Assembly (NCBI RefSeq): GCF_034555965.1
Contig: NZ_JAYDCK010000003.1
Location: forward strand, 1,612,001 to 1,676,000
Direction: 5' to 3'
DNA from: Aquicoccus sp. G2-2
Lineage (GTDB): Bacteria > Pseudomonadota > Alphaproteobacteria > Rhodobacterales > Rhodobacteraceae
DNA length: 64,000 nt
Shown here one piece after another: positions 40,828 to 49,192 of this stretch. The position numbers were made by a program, and so were the translations under genes. How positions within the stretch are numbered: position 1 is the stretch's first letter; every line of letters begins with the position of its first letter. Under the pieces are notes generated by a model. That model saw only the letters and a list, made by a program, of their open reading frames with translations, was not told the DNA's origin and made no database searches.

Positions 40828-41053
40828 TCCCACCAGGACCAAAGCCGCCCGGACCGGCTCAATATTTGGTGGCTGATGCGCCGCGATGTCGCATAAATCG
40901 ACATTGTTTCTGCATTAGCCACAATATCTGGTGAATTTTTCTTCACATGACCGCCAAAATTGTTAGACTGCTGGTATCTTTAGGTCTGGGCCTTGGAAGA
41001 TTCATTTCCGACAATGGCTTGGTGGGGGAAACTATAATCAAGGGACAGAAGCT

Positions 41054-41665
41054 GTGGCGAAAAGGTTTTCGAAAACAGTGAACGTGTTCATGAGTGGCAT
41101 TGCTGCTGCTGCTTTGAGCGTTTTCATTTCGGCTGATGCCAGTATGGCGCAGTCAAAAGCAAATGATGCGGTTCAGGTCACCATGCCGGATGGCCGGGTG
41201 ATCCAGGGGGAAGAATATATCCCCACGATCTGGGTCGATCCGGACGGCTGCGAACACTGGGTCATGGATGACGGTGCAGAAGGCTACATGACACCGCATG
41301 TCACCCGGCAGGGTATTCCGGTCTGTCACCGTGGGAATGTTTGCGGTGTGATGAACTCGGATCAGTATTTCGCAACAGACAGCGCCCGGATCAGCGCACC
41401 CGGCAAACAACGTCTGCGCGAATTCTTCAAGAAAACCGGCGCACAGGCATACGTCATCGCTGGCCATACCGATAGCCGGGCCTCGGATGCCTATAACCTG
41501 CGCCTCTCGTTGCGCCGGGCCAATTCCGTGGCACGGGTCGCGCAAACGACCGGCGCGCATGTCGTCGATGTGAGAGGTTACGGCGAACGTATGCCCGCAG
41601 CCTCGAACGCCTCTGCCGCGGGCATGGCCAAAAACCGCCGCGTCGAAATCATCTGCATCCGCTGA
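41054..41665 (+). CDS. OmpA-family protein with N-terminal WVDPxGC module
   Basis: A 203-residue envelope protein. GTG 41054 starts a Sec signal (hydrophobic SGIAAAALSVFISADASMA). Residues 59-91 form a Cys-flanked module (IWVDPDGC, then WVMDDGAEGY, ending IPVC) that recurs in the next gene. From about residue 100 on is an OmpA C-like peptidoglycan-binding domain (AGHTDSRASDAYNLRLSLRRA, with Asp in TD and Arg in NRRVEI). It probably anchors the outer membrane to the wall. The 226 bases upstream are AT-richer and hold the promoter. Confidence 0.85.
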   Translation: MAKRFSKTVNVFMSGIAAAALSVFISADASMAQSKANDAVQVTMPDGRVIQGEEYIPTIWVDPDGCEHWVMDDGAEGYMTPHVTRQGIPVCHRGNVCGVMNSDQYFATDSARISAPGKQRLREFFKKTGAQAYVIAGHTDSRASDAYNLRLSLRRANSVARVAQTTGAHVVDVRGYGERMPAASNASAAGMAKNRRVEIICIR

Positions 41666-41682
41666 GCCCGAGGGAGATATAC

Positions 41683-42009
41683 ATGAAACTCGCAAAAGCG
41701 CTTCTCGCCGTCGCGGTCCTCGGCTCTCTATCAGCCTGCACCGAGGCCATGTTCGAACAAGGGGCTTATGGCCCCGACAAAAGCCATGACAAAGGCATCG
41801 ACTCAAAACACCTGAGCCAACTCAAGGCTGGCATTTGGGTCGACCCGAATGGCTGTGACAACTGGATCATCGACGATGGGGTTGAGGGGTATCTCTCGGC
41901 CCGGATGGATAAATATGGCAAGCCGGTTTGCTCCGGTGTGGCTCCGCCGAATGTCGCCACCGGCAACTTCAAGGGCGGTGCAACCAGCGTGATCGGTGAT
42001 CCGCTCTGA
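41683..42009 (+). CDS. Small lipoprotein with the same WVDPxGC module
   Basis: A 108-residue lipoprotein: signal MKLAKALLAVAVLGSLSAC with lipobox LSAC. Residues 51-83 (IWVDPNGC, WIIDDGVEGY, KPVC) match the module in the preceding OmpA protein at 18 of 33 positions without gaps. 17 bases after that gene, with a strong terminator following, so the two form an operon. Function unknown; the shared module suggests a common partner or self-association. Confidence 0.82.
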   Translation: MKLAKALLAVAVLGSLSACTEAMFEQGAYGPDKSHDKGIDSKHLSQLKAGIWVDPNGCDNWIIDDGVEGYLSARMDKYGKPVCSGVAPPNVATGNFKGGATSVIGDPL

Positions 42010-42031
42010 TGCGGCCAACCATATGCCAAAT

Positions 42032-42067
42032 AAAACAGCCGCGAGGGGAAACCTTCGCGGCTGTTTT
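42032..42067 (+). terminator. Rho-independent terminator after the OmpA/lipoprotein operon
   Basis: AAAACAGCCGCGA and TCGCGGCTGTTTT form a perfect 13-bp stem with a 10-base loop, T-rich on the + side and A-rich on the other, so it could work in both directions. It insulates phoH. Confidence 0.92.
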
Positions 42068-42159
42068 CATCTCATTTCGATGACATTTCCGCGCACTCCC
42101 TTGCGTCGCTGCCCGGTTTTGGGCACCCTTCAAAACAAGATCGCCAGATGGAGATTTGA

Positions 42160-43170
42160 TTGACTGCTACCGTGACGTCCCCTCCGCCCACGGACCCCGA
42201 TGCCCTTGTTGAGCATCTGGTCGAGTATCCCGATAATCGCCTGCTGATCGAACTTTGCGGCGAATATGATCGCAACCTCGCGGAAATCGAACAAAAACTC
42301 GGTGTGCAGATCCTGCGTCGCGGTAATCAGCTTGCCATAATCGGCGATGCGGCGGCGGTCGGCGAAGCAACCGACGTTCTCAATGCGCTCTATGAACGGT
42401 TGGAAACCGGCCGCTCCGTCGATCACGGCGATGTTGACCGTGAACTCCGGATGGAGAACGCAGGCCCGGACACTCCCGGCGATCAGCTTGAAATGTTCCG
42501 TGGCGGGCGGTTGGAGATCAAGACCCGCAAGAAAACGGTCGAGCCGCGCACCGATGCGCAAAAAGCTTACGTGCAATCGCTCTTCCAAAACGAACTTGCC
42601 TTCGGCATCGGCCCGGCGGGCACCGGCAAAACCTATCTCGCGGTTGCCGTTGGCGTGAACATGTTCACCGAAGGGCTTGTCGATCGGATCATTCTTTCGC
42701 GCCCCGCCGTGGAGGCGGGCGAAAAATTGGGCTACCTGCCGGGCGATATGAAAGACAAGGTCGATCCTTACATGCAGCCACTCTATGACGCGCTGAATGA
42801 TTTTTTACCCGGCAAGCAACTGGCCAAGCTAATCGAAGAAAAGCGCATTGAAATCGCACCCTTGGCCTTCATGCGCGGGCGCACGCTTGCCAATGCGTTC
42901 GTGGTGCTTGATGAAGCGCAAAATGCCACCACGATGCAGATGAAAATGTTCCTTACCCGCCTTGGCGAAGGCTCCCGCATGGTCATCACCGGCGACCGAA
43001 GCCAAGTCGATCTGCCGCGCGGGGTGCAATCCGGCCTACGCGATGCGGAAAACCTGCTCTCCGGTATTAGCAGCATCAGCTTCAATTACTTCACCTCGAA
43101 AGACGTGGTTCGCCATCCTCTTGTCGCCGCGATCATCGACGCCTACGAAAAAGCTGACGAAGCGAAATAG
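42160..43170 (+). CDS. phoH: PhoH-like ATPase (PhoL/YbeZ type)
   Basis: A 336-residue RNA-associated P-loop ATPase. N-terminal KH-like region, then Walker A GPAGTGKT, RPAVEAGEKLGYLPGD, Walker B FVVLDEAQNAT and ITGDRSQVDLPRG. YbeZ partners YbeY in rRNA processing, and ybeY follows here. The start is TTG 42160 with GGAGA seven bases upstream; no in-frame ATG fits. Confidence 0.95.
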   Translation: MTATVTSPPPTDPDALVEHLVEYPDNRLLIELCGEYDRNLAEIEQKLGVQILRRGNQLAIIGDAAAVGEATDVLNALYERLETGRSVDHGDVDRELRMENAGPDTPGDQLEMFRGGRLEIKTRKKTVEPRTDAQKAYVQSLFQNELAFGIGPAGTGKTYLAVAVGVNMFTEGLVDRIILSRPAVEAGEKLGYLPGDMKDKVDPYMQPLYDALNDFLPGKQLAKLIEEKRIEIAPLAFMRGRTLANAFVVLDEAQNATTMQMKMFLTRLGEGSRMVITGDRSQVDLPRGVQSGLRDAENLLSGISSISFNYFTSKDVVRHPLVAAIIDAYEKADEAK

Positions 43171-43262
43171 CACCACGACCAAGTGTAGACCGGATTTCGC
43201 CCCGCAGCCCCGTCTCGGCATTCCTCATTGCCATCACACCGCACGCCCCCTAAAGCCCGTCC

Positions 43263-43769
43263 ATGGAAATCGACATTCTCATTGAAGAGCCGCTCTGGCA
43301 GACGCTCGCTCTCGACACCATCGCTCAGCGCGCCATAGTGGCCACGCACCAATATCTTGGCTTGGGCGAAGACTTCTCGGTCTCCATTCTGGCCTGCGAC
43401 GACACGCGCATTGCAGGCCTCAATGGCGATTTTCGCGGCAAACCGCAGCCAACAAACGTGCTATCATGGCCCGCCACCGATTTATCGGCCGAACAAGACG
43501 GGGCCACGCCTCACCCGCCCGAAACAGACCCGGATGGGCCGGATGAACCCGAACTGGGTGACATAGCCCTTGCCTATGAAACCTGTGTGAAAGAAGCCGC
43601 CGATCAAGGAAAAACGCTCGATGAGCACCTCACCCATCTGATCATTCATGCAACCTTGCATCTTCTGGGGTATGATCACATCCGTGACCGCGATGCCACT
43701 CTGATGGAAAACATGGAAACAGCCATACTTGGCAAACTGGGTATCGCAGACCCATATAGGGTTGAATAA
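43263..43769 (+). CDS. ybeY: Endoribonuclease YbeY
   Basis: Metal-dependent RNase for 16S rRNA 3' maturation. 168 residues with the zinc motif HATLHLLGYDH (three His) and PTNVLSWP. 92 bases after phoH, 25 bases before the CBS-protein gene, in the usual order. Confidence 0.95.
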   Translation: MEIDILIEEPLWQTLALDTIAQRAIVATHQYLGLGEDFSVSILACDDTRIAGLNGDFRGKPQPTNVLSWPATDLSAEQDGATPHPPETDPDGPDEPELGDIALAYETCVKEAADQGKTLDEHLTHLIIHATLHLLGYDHIRDRDATLMENMETAILGKLGIADPYRVE

Positions 43770-43794
43770 GGGGCCACTCCCCAGGAAAGGAACG

Positions 43795-44700
43795 ATGGAC
43801 GACAGCAACGACGGGTCTTCTAATGCGGCGCAAAGCGCGCAGACCGACCAGAACGGCCAGACACCGGAAACCACTGACCACCCGGCACCAGAAGGATTTT
43901 TCAGGCGCATCATCGGCGCGCTCAGCCCGTCAGAAGCAGACGAAGCTGGCCCTGTAACCTCGCATTTGGTCCCTCCCGGCATGTTCAACCTCCGCCGCCT
44001 CGCGGTCGAGGATGTGATGGTCCCGAAGGCAGATATCATTGCCGCGCCATCAACGATCACCAAGGAAGATCTGGTGCAGGTCTTTCGTGACAGCGGCCTC
44101 AGCCGGGTGCCGGTCTATCAGGATACGCTCGATACCCCCCTCGGGTTTGCGCATCTGAAGGATTTGGCGCTTCGGCATGGCTTCAACGGGTCAACCAAGG
44201 GCCGTTTCGCGCTCAAGAAAATGCTGCGCCCGCTGCTTTTCGTCCCGCCCTCCATGCCGATCGGTGTCTTGCTCTCAAAGATGCAGACAGAGCGTCGCCA
44301 CCTTGCACTGGTGATCGACGAATACGGCGGCGTTGACGGGCTTGTCACCATCGAAGACCTGATTGAACAGGTCATCGGTGAGATCGAGGACGAGCATGAC
44401 CACGAAGAGGATCAGCATTTCGCCCTGCAAAAGGATGGCAGCTATCTCGCGCAGGCCAAAACTCCGCTTGAAGATTTCGAAGCGGAAATCAACTTCTCGC
44501 TCACCGCTGACGAAGAGGTGGATGAAGAAGAGATCGACACGCTTGGCGGGCTGGTCTTCATGCTTGCAGGCCATGTGCCGGTGCGCGGTGAAGTAATCAA
44601 GCACCCAAACGGGGCCGAGTTCGAGGTGATCGACGCCGACCCGCGCCGCATCAAACGTATGCGCGTGCGCTTGCCGAATAAATTCGCCAAAGATGACTGA
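43795..44700 (+). CDS. corC: CorC/HlyC-type CBS-domain protein
   Basis: A 301-residue soluble protein: an acidic N-terminal region, a CBS pair (VEDVMVPKADIIAAPS to GLVTIEDLIEQVIGEI) and a C-terminal CorC_HlyC transporter-associated domain (YLAQAKTPLEDFEAEI, TLGGLVFMLAGHVPVRGE). It is thought to act in magnesium/cobalt efflux or as a regulator of it. GGAAAGGAAC lies before ATG 43795. Its stop overlaps lnt. Confidence 0.92.
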   Translation: MDDSNDGSSNAAQSAQTDQNGQTPETTDHPAPEGFFRRIIGALSPSEADEAGPVTSHLVPPGMFNLRRLAVEDVMVPKADIIAAPSTITKEDLVQVFRDSGLSRVPVYQDTLDTPLGFAHLKDLALRHGFNGSTKGRFALKKMLRPLLFVPPSMPIGVLLSKMQTERRHLALVIDEYGGVDGLVTIEDLIEQVIGEIEDEHDHEEDQHFALQKDGSYLAQAKTPLEDFEAEINFSLTADEEVDEEEIDTLGGLVFMLAGHVPVRGEVIKHPNGAEFEVIDADPRRIKRMRVRLPNKFAKDD

Positions 44701-46219
44701 CAACCGGCTATCTGCCGGGCGCGCCGGGGCACGCCTGCACTCTGTCTCGCTGCTTCGCCGGATGGGGCTTGCCGCTCTTGCTGGTGGTGTCGGCGCACTG
44801 GCGCAGGCACCGTTCAACCTCTGGCCCTTGGGGCTTGTCGGGCTGGCATGCCTCTTCGCGCTGTTTCACGCCACCAACGGCGTCAAACCGGCCTTCTGGA
44901 TCGGCTGGGCCGGTGGCACCGGCTATTTCGCCGTGGCGCTCAACTGGATTGTTGAGCCGTTCCTGGTCGATATTGCCCGCTATGGCTGGATGGCGCCGTT
45001 TGCGCTGGTCTTGCTTGCCGGTGGGCTGGCGCTTTTCTGGGGCGCTGCCTCCGGTCTGGCGCGGCGTTTAGGGGGCAGCGGCCTCGCGTGGATTGCGGCT
45101 CTCACCGGCGCGGAACTGCTGCGCAGCTACATATTCACCGGCTTTCCGTGGGCCTTGATCGGCTACACCCTGTCGGCCAGCCCGGCGGCTCAATACGCGG
45201 CTTTCATCGGCCCGCATGGCCTCACCGCCTTCGCGCTGGCCTGCGCGGTCAGCCTGTGGCACCTCACCAAACCCACGCCCGTCATCCTGCGTGCCGCACC
45301 CACCGCACTCTGTGGCGCCCTCCTGCTCGCCGCCATCCCGCTTTCCCACCCTGTGCCGCCCACTCCGGATGCCCCCGTCATCCGCCTTATCCAACCCAAC
45401 GCACCCCAGCGCGAAAAATGGGACCCGGCCTATGTCTCCACCTTTTTTCGCCGTCAGATCGAATTCACCGCCGCCCCATCGCAAACCGCGCCCCCCGCAC
45501 TTATCGTCTGGCCCGAAACAGCTATTCCCTGGCTTATGGAAAATGCCGATGACGCGCTTTCCATCATCGCCGGAACCGCCGGGGGCACGCCGGTTATCGT
45601 CGGCTTGCGCCGCCTCGATGGCCCACGGCTGCTCAATTCGCTTGCCCTTCTGAACCCCGATGGCAGCCCTGCCGCAGTCTACGACAAATATCATCTTGTC
45701 CCGTTCGGCGAATATATGCCACTCGGTGATTTCCTTGCCCGCTTCGGTATCCACGGTCTCGCCGCGCAAGAGGGCCACGGCTATTCCCCCGGCCCCGGCC
45801 CGGCGCTGATCACCCTGCCCGGCATCGGTCCGGCGCTACCGCTTATCTGCTATGAGGCGGTGTTCCCGCAGGACGTCAATGCAGCCCCGTCACGCCCGCG
45901 CCTGTTGTTGCAAGTCACCAATGACGCATGGTTTGGCCGCTTCTCCGGCCCGTTCCAGCATCTTCAGCAAGCCCGGATGCGGGCCATTGAACAGGGTCTG
46001 CCCATGGTGCGGGTTGCCAATACCGGCGTCTCTGCAATGATCGGCCCGCGCGGCACGGTGCAGCACCAGATAGCCCTTGGCACCGCTGGTTTCGTTGACG
46101 CGCCTCTGCCGCCCACGCTGCCGCCCACGCTCTATTCGCGCACCGGCGATTTGCCCGCGCTGATCGTTGTGCTTGGCGCGCTCGCTTTGCTGGCGTATCG
46201 CCGCCGCTTTCGCCATTGA
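44693..46219 (+). CDS. lnt: Apolipoprotein N-acyltransferase Lnt
   Basis: Adds the third acyl chain to lipoproteins in the inner membrane. 508 residues: six or so N-terminal TM segments, then a nitrilase-like periplasmic domain with the triad Glu (WPETAIPW), Lys (YDKYHLVPFGEY) and Cys (LICYEAVFP), and a final TM segment. ATG 44693 overlaps the corC stop by eight bases. The short spacer to metK contains a riboswitch. Confidence 0.96.
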   Translation: MTDNRLSAGRAGARLHSVSLLRRMGLAALAGGVGALAQAPFNLWPLGLVGLACLFALFHATNGVKPAFWIGWAGGTGYFAVALNWIVEPFLVDIARYGWMAPFALVLLAGGLALFWGAASGLARRLGGSGLAWIAALTGAELLRSYIFTGFPWALIGYTLSASPAAQYAAFIGPHGLTAFALACAVSLWHLTKPTPVILRAAPTALCGALLLAAIPLSHPVPPTPDAPVIRLIQPNAPQREKWDPAYVSTFFRRQIEFTAAPSQTAPPALIVWPETAIPWLMENADDALSIIAGTAGGTPVIVGLRRLDGPRLLNSLALLNPDGSPAAVYDKYHLVPFGEYMPLGDFLARFGIHGLAAQEGHGYSPGPGPALITLPGIGPALPLICYEAVFPQDVNAAPSRPRLLLQVTNDAWFGRFSGPFQHLQQARMRAIEQGLPMVRVANTGVSAMIGPRGTVQHQIALGTAGFVDAPLPPTLPPTLYSRTGDLPALIVVLGALALLAYRRRFRH

Positions 46220-46254
46220 CCCTGCCCAACCAACTGCGTAACCAAAGACAATCT

Positions 46255-46301
46255 CTCGCCACAACGGCTTCCTGACGTGGCGGGCAAATCCCAATGGAGC
46301 A
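46255..46301 (+). ncRNA. SAM/SAH riboswitch in the metK leader
   Basis: CGCCAC (46257-46262) and GTGGCG (46277-46282) form stem P1 around ACAACGGCTTCCTGA, and AATGGAGCA follows at 46293-46301. The pattern matches the SAM/SAH riboswitch as I recall it (CACAACGGCTTCCTG, GTG, then ATGGAGCA with the ribosome site in a pseudoknot). The GGAG is the Shine-Dalgarno of metK, so ligand binding would block translation of SAM synthetase, a feedback loop. Known members sit before metK in Rhodobacterales. Confidence 0.9.
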
Positions 46302-46306
46302 TTTTC

Positions 46307-47473
46307 ATGACCCGCGACAGTTATATTTTCACCTCGGAATCCGTTTCCGAAGGACACCCCGATAAGGTCTGCGACCGGATTTCCGACGCCGTCCTTGATG
46401 CCTTCCTAAGCCAGGACCCGCATTCCCGCGTCGCCTGCGAAACCTTTGCCAGCACCGACCGCGTGGTGATCGGCGGCGAAGTGCGCGGCCCCGGCGATGT
46501 GATCGCCACTGTCGAGGACATCGCACGCCAATGCGTCAAGGATATCGGCTATGAGCAGGACGGCTTTCACTGGGCCAACATGAAGGTCGACAACTACCTT
46601 CACGCTCAGTCAGCCGACATCGCCCAAGGGGTCGATGCCTCCGAAAACAAGGATGAAGGTGCCGGCGATCAGGGAATCATGTTCGGCTTTGCCTGCGATG
46701 AGACCGACGCGCTTATGCCCGCCCCGATCCAGTTCGCCCATGCGATCCTGCGCCGCCTCGCTGCGGTGCGCAAAGATGGCACCGAGCCTCAGCTCGGCCC
46801 CGATGCCAAATCCCAGCTTTCGATCCGCTATGAGGCTGGCCGCCCGGTCGCTGCCTCCTCAATCGTCCTCTCAACACAACATCTCGATCCGAAACTCACC
46901 TCCGACGATGTGCGCGAGATCGTGGCACCCTATATCACCGAAATTCTGCCCTCGGGCTGGATCACCCCCAAAACCGTATGGCACGTCAACCCGACCGGAA
47001 AATTCGTCGTTGGGGGGCCGGATGGCGATGCGGGCCTGACCGGGCGCAAGATTATCGTCGATACCTATGGCGGCGCGGCGCCACATGGCGGCGGTGCCTT
47101 CTCCGGCAAGGATCCCAGCAAGGTTGACCGCTCCGCCGCCTATGCCGCGCGCTATCTGGCAAAGAACATCGTCGCGGCGGGCCTTGCCAAGCGCTGCACG
47201 TTGCAGCTTTCCTATGCCATCGGCATCGCCCGGCCGCTTTCGATCTATGTCGACACGCACGGCACCGGCATCGTCCCGGACGAGAAGATCGAGGTCGCCG
47301 TTGACCGCTCTATGGACCTCACGCCGCGTGGCATCCGCACCCATCTCGATCTCAACAAACCGATCTATCAGCGCACTGCCGCCTACGGCCATTTCGGGCG
47401 CAACCCCGATGAACAAGGCGGCTTCACCTGGGAAAAAACCGATCTGGTTGAGGCGCTGAAAGCCGAAGTCTAA
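46307..47473 (+). CDS. metK: S-adenosylmethionine synthetase
   Basis: Makes SAM from methionine and ATP. 388 residues; [20 protein letters not shown] at the start, [12 protein letters not shown] (adenosyl region) and [19 protein letters not shown] (phosphate loop). ATG 46307 is the start because the upstream frame would be inside the riboswitch. Controlled by that riboswitch; a terminator follows at 47493-47524. Confidence 0.98.
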   Translation: MTRDSYIFTSESVSEGHPDKVCDRISDAVLDAFLSQDPHSRVACETFASTDRVVIGGEVRGPGDVIATVEDIARQCVKDIGYEQDGFHWANMKVDNYLHAQSADIAQGVDASENKDEGAGDQGIMFGFACDETDALMPAPIQFAHAILRRLAAVRKDGTEPQLGPDAKSQLSIRYEAGRPVAASSIVLSTQHLDPKLTSDDVREIVAPYITEILPSGWITPKTVWHVNPTGKFVVGGPDGDAGLTGRKIIVDTYGGAAPHGGGAFSGKDPSKVDRSAAYAARYLAKNIVAAGLAKRCTLQLSYAIGIARPLSIYVDTHGTGIVPDEKIEVAVDRSMDLTPRGIRTHLDLNKPIYQRTAAYGHFGRNPDEQGGFTWEKTDLVEALKAEV

Positions 47474-47492
47474 GCCGCAGATTAACCCTGCC

Positions 47493-47524
47493 AACGCCGT
47501 CCCGCCTCCGGGGCGGCGTTTTTC
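47493..47524 (+). terminator. Rho-independent terminator of metK
   Basis: AACGCCGTCCCG pairs with CGGGGCGGCGTT (12 pairs, one G-T) around CCTC, followed by five T, 20 bases after the metK stop. Confidence 0.9.
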
Positions 47525-47620
47525 TCTCACCGGGGTGGTCGGTAAATTCTTGCAGCGCGGCACTGGCGCTCGCGCGCAACACGCGCCACACTCGCCGCAA
47601 TAACGCGAAGGAGCCTGCCA

Positions 47621-48250
47621 GTGCTTTTCTATGATTGTTCCACCGCCCCCAACCCACGCCGTGCCCGGATGTTCATTGCCGAAAAAGGGCTTGATATTGA
47701 AACCATTGATATCAGCATCGCGAATAATGAGCAGCGTTCAGAAGAGTTTCTAAAGGTAAACCCGCTCGCCACCCTGCCGGTTCTGATCACCGACGAGCAG
47801 GCCACCATTATCGAAAACGTCGCCATCGCCACATATCTCGAAGCCCGCTTTCCCGTGCCGCCATTGATGGGCCTTAGCCCGGAAGAAAAAGCCGCCGTTG
47901 CCATGTGGAACGCCATCTGCGAATCCCACGGCGGCATGGCGGTGGGTGAGGCATTCTGCAACTCGCACCCTGCAATGGCAGGCCGCGCCCTGCCCGGCAC
48001 GCTTGATCTTGACCAGATCCCCGAACTGGCCGAACGCGGTCGCAAGCGCGTCGCTGGTTTTTTCGACCTGCTCGAAAAGCGACTCTCGCAAAGCGAATGG
48101 CTTGCGGGTGATGCATTCTCCATGGCCGATATCACCGGCTTCGTGTTTACCGATTTCGCCCGCGTGATCAAAACCCGCATCCCCGAAGAAAACGCCGCAA
48201 CGCTGGCTTGGTTCGCCCGCATCCGCGCCCGCCCCAGCGCGCAACTCTGA
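47621..48250 (+). CDS. Glutathione S-transferase family protein
   Basis: A 209-residue GST. N-terminal thioredoxin fold (FYDCSTAPNPRRARMFIAEKG, NPLATLPVLI with the cis-Pro, TIIENVAIATYLE), C-terminal helical domain with the N-capping box (FSMADITGFVF). The start is GTG 47621 with AAGGAG upstream. Convergent with the pilus operon, four bases between stops. Substrate unknown. Confidence 0.9.
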   Translation: MLFYDCSTAPNPRRARMFIAEKGLDIETIDISIANNEQRSEEFLKVNPLATLPVLITDEQATIIENVAIATYLEARFPVPPLMGLSPEEKAAVAMWNAICESHGGMAVGEAFCNSHPAMAGRALPGTLDLDQIPELAERGRKRVAGFFDLLEKRLSQSEWLAGDAFSMADITGFVFTDFARVIKTRIPEENAATLAWFARIRARPSAQL

Positions 48251-48253
48251 GGC

Positions 48254-49192
48254 TCAGTAATTCACCGTAACGATAACGGAATCCCGGTAAACGCCAATCT
48301 GGGTTTGCTGCCCTTGATAAATCCGCCCATAAACGGTGTACCGCTGATCATACCCCGACCCAGCACCAGTAACGCGCGATGCCGGTGCCTCTCCCCAAAC
48401 TTGGCTATGGCCGGGGTCATGAAACAAACCATACGTTAGCGTATTTCCAAGACTGCTCATCTTGCGCTGTTCCGGGTCGCTCACCCCGCTGCCCTCGCCC
48501 AGCCCCATGGAAACCGAATAATTCGTGCCATTGGTGCAGCGCACATCAACCGAGGCCGTCGCATCTGCGGGCGCCATGCCCAGCCCGCTGATCCGGCCAA
48601 AATCCATCGCCCCCACGTCCAGTTCACAACTCGCCACCGTGTCGGCCGAAACTTTGAAGTCCGGCACCGGGTGGCTTTGCCCGAACAGGTTGCAGCTCAG
48701 GATGCCATAACTCATCTCGATCTGTGACGGCCCGGAAAACACCGATTGATAATGGCCGGTATCAAACGCCGTGCCGGTGCTTTGGATTTCGCCGTAAATC
48801 GGTATCGAAGCACGGCCATGCCCCAACAGGATCGGCACCGTCAGGTAAACCTCATTCAATGTGCCAAACCCGCTGCCATACCCCACGGTGGAAAGCTGAT
48901 AGGCCAGTTTCGCACCCGTGCCACCTTGCATATAACGCGGCGCGTTGCCGCTGGCCGCTCCGCCCGATCCGGCACCAAAGCGCACGCAAACGCCGACGAC
49001 CGAAACCAGCGCATTCGAGCACGTTACTTCCAACCGCCCCGCAGCCCGGTTTTGCACCCCCGCGCGCAGGCTCACGGAGCCGAAATTCACGTCGCTCATC
49101 TCCGCCTGACAATTCGCCGCCGCAACCGGGGCCGCGCCAAATCCCGCGAACAGGGCCAACAAAACAACGAAGAAAAACCACTTCACACTCAT
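48254..49192 (-). CDS. Two-domain spore coat U protein, likely pilus tip adhesin
   Basis: A 312-residue secreted protein: signal (FFFVVLLALFAGFGAAPVAA), then two SCPU domains, about residues 28-160 and 172-312, each opening with a Cys pattern (NCQAEMSDVNFGSVS; SCELDVGAMDFGRIS) and closing with a strand (last VIVTVNY). Like CsuE, a two-domain tip adhesin of archaic chaperone-usher pili. ATG 49192 overlaps the usher stop as ATGA, showing translational coupling. Last gene of the operon. Confidence 0.85.
   Translation of the reverse strand: MSVKWFFFVVLLALFAGFGAAPVAAANCQAEMSDVNFGSVSLRAGVQNRAAGRLEVTCSNALVSVVGVCVRFGAGSGGAASGNAPRYMQGGTGAKLAYQLSTVGYGSGFGTLNEVYLTVPILLGHGRASIPIYGEIQSTGTAFDTGHYQSVFSGPSQIEMSYGILSCNLFGQSHPVPDFKVSADTVASCELDVGAMDFGRISGLGMAPADATASVDVRCTNGTNYSVSMGLGEGSGVSDPEQRKMSSLGNTLTYGLFHDPGHSQVWGEAPASRVTGAGSGYDQRYTVYGRIYQGQQTQIGVYRDSVIVTVNY

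Noticed and set aside
46277-46306. metK start at 46277
   Set aside because: It would place the first ten codons inside the riboswitch; MetK proteins begin near MTRDSYIF at 46307.
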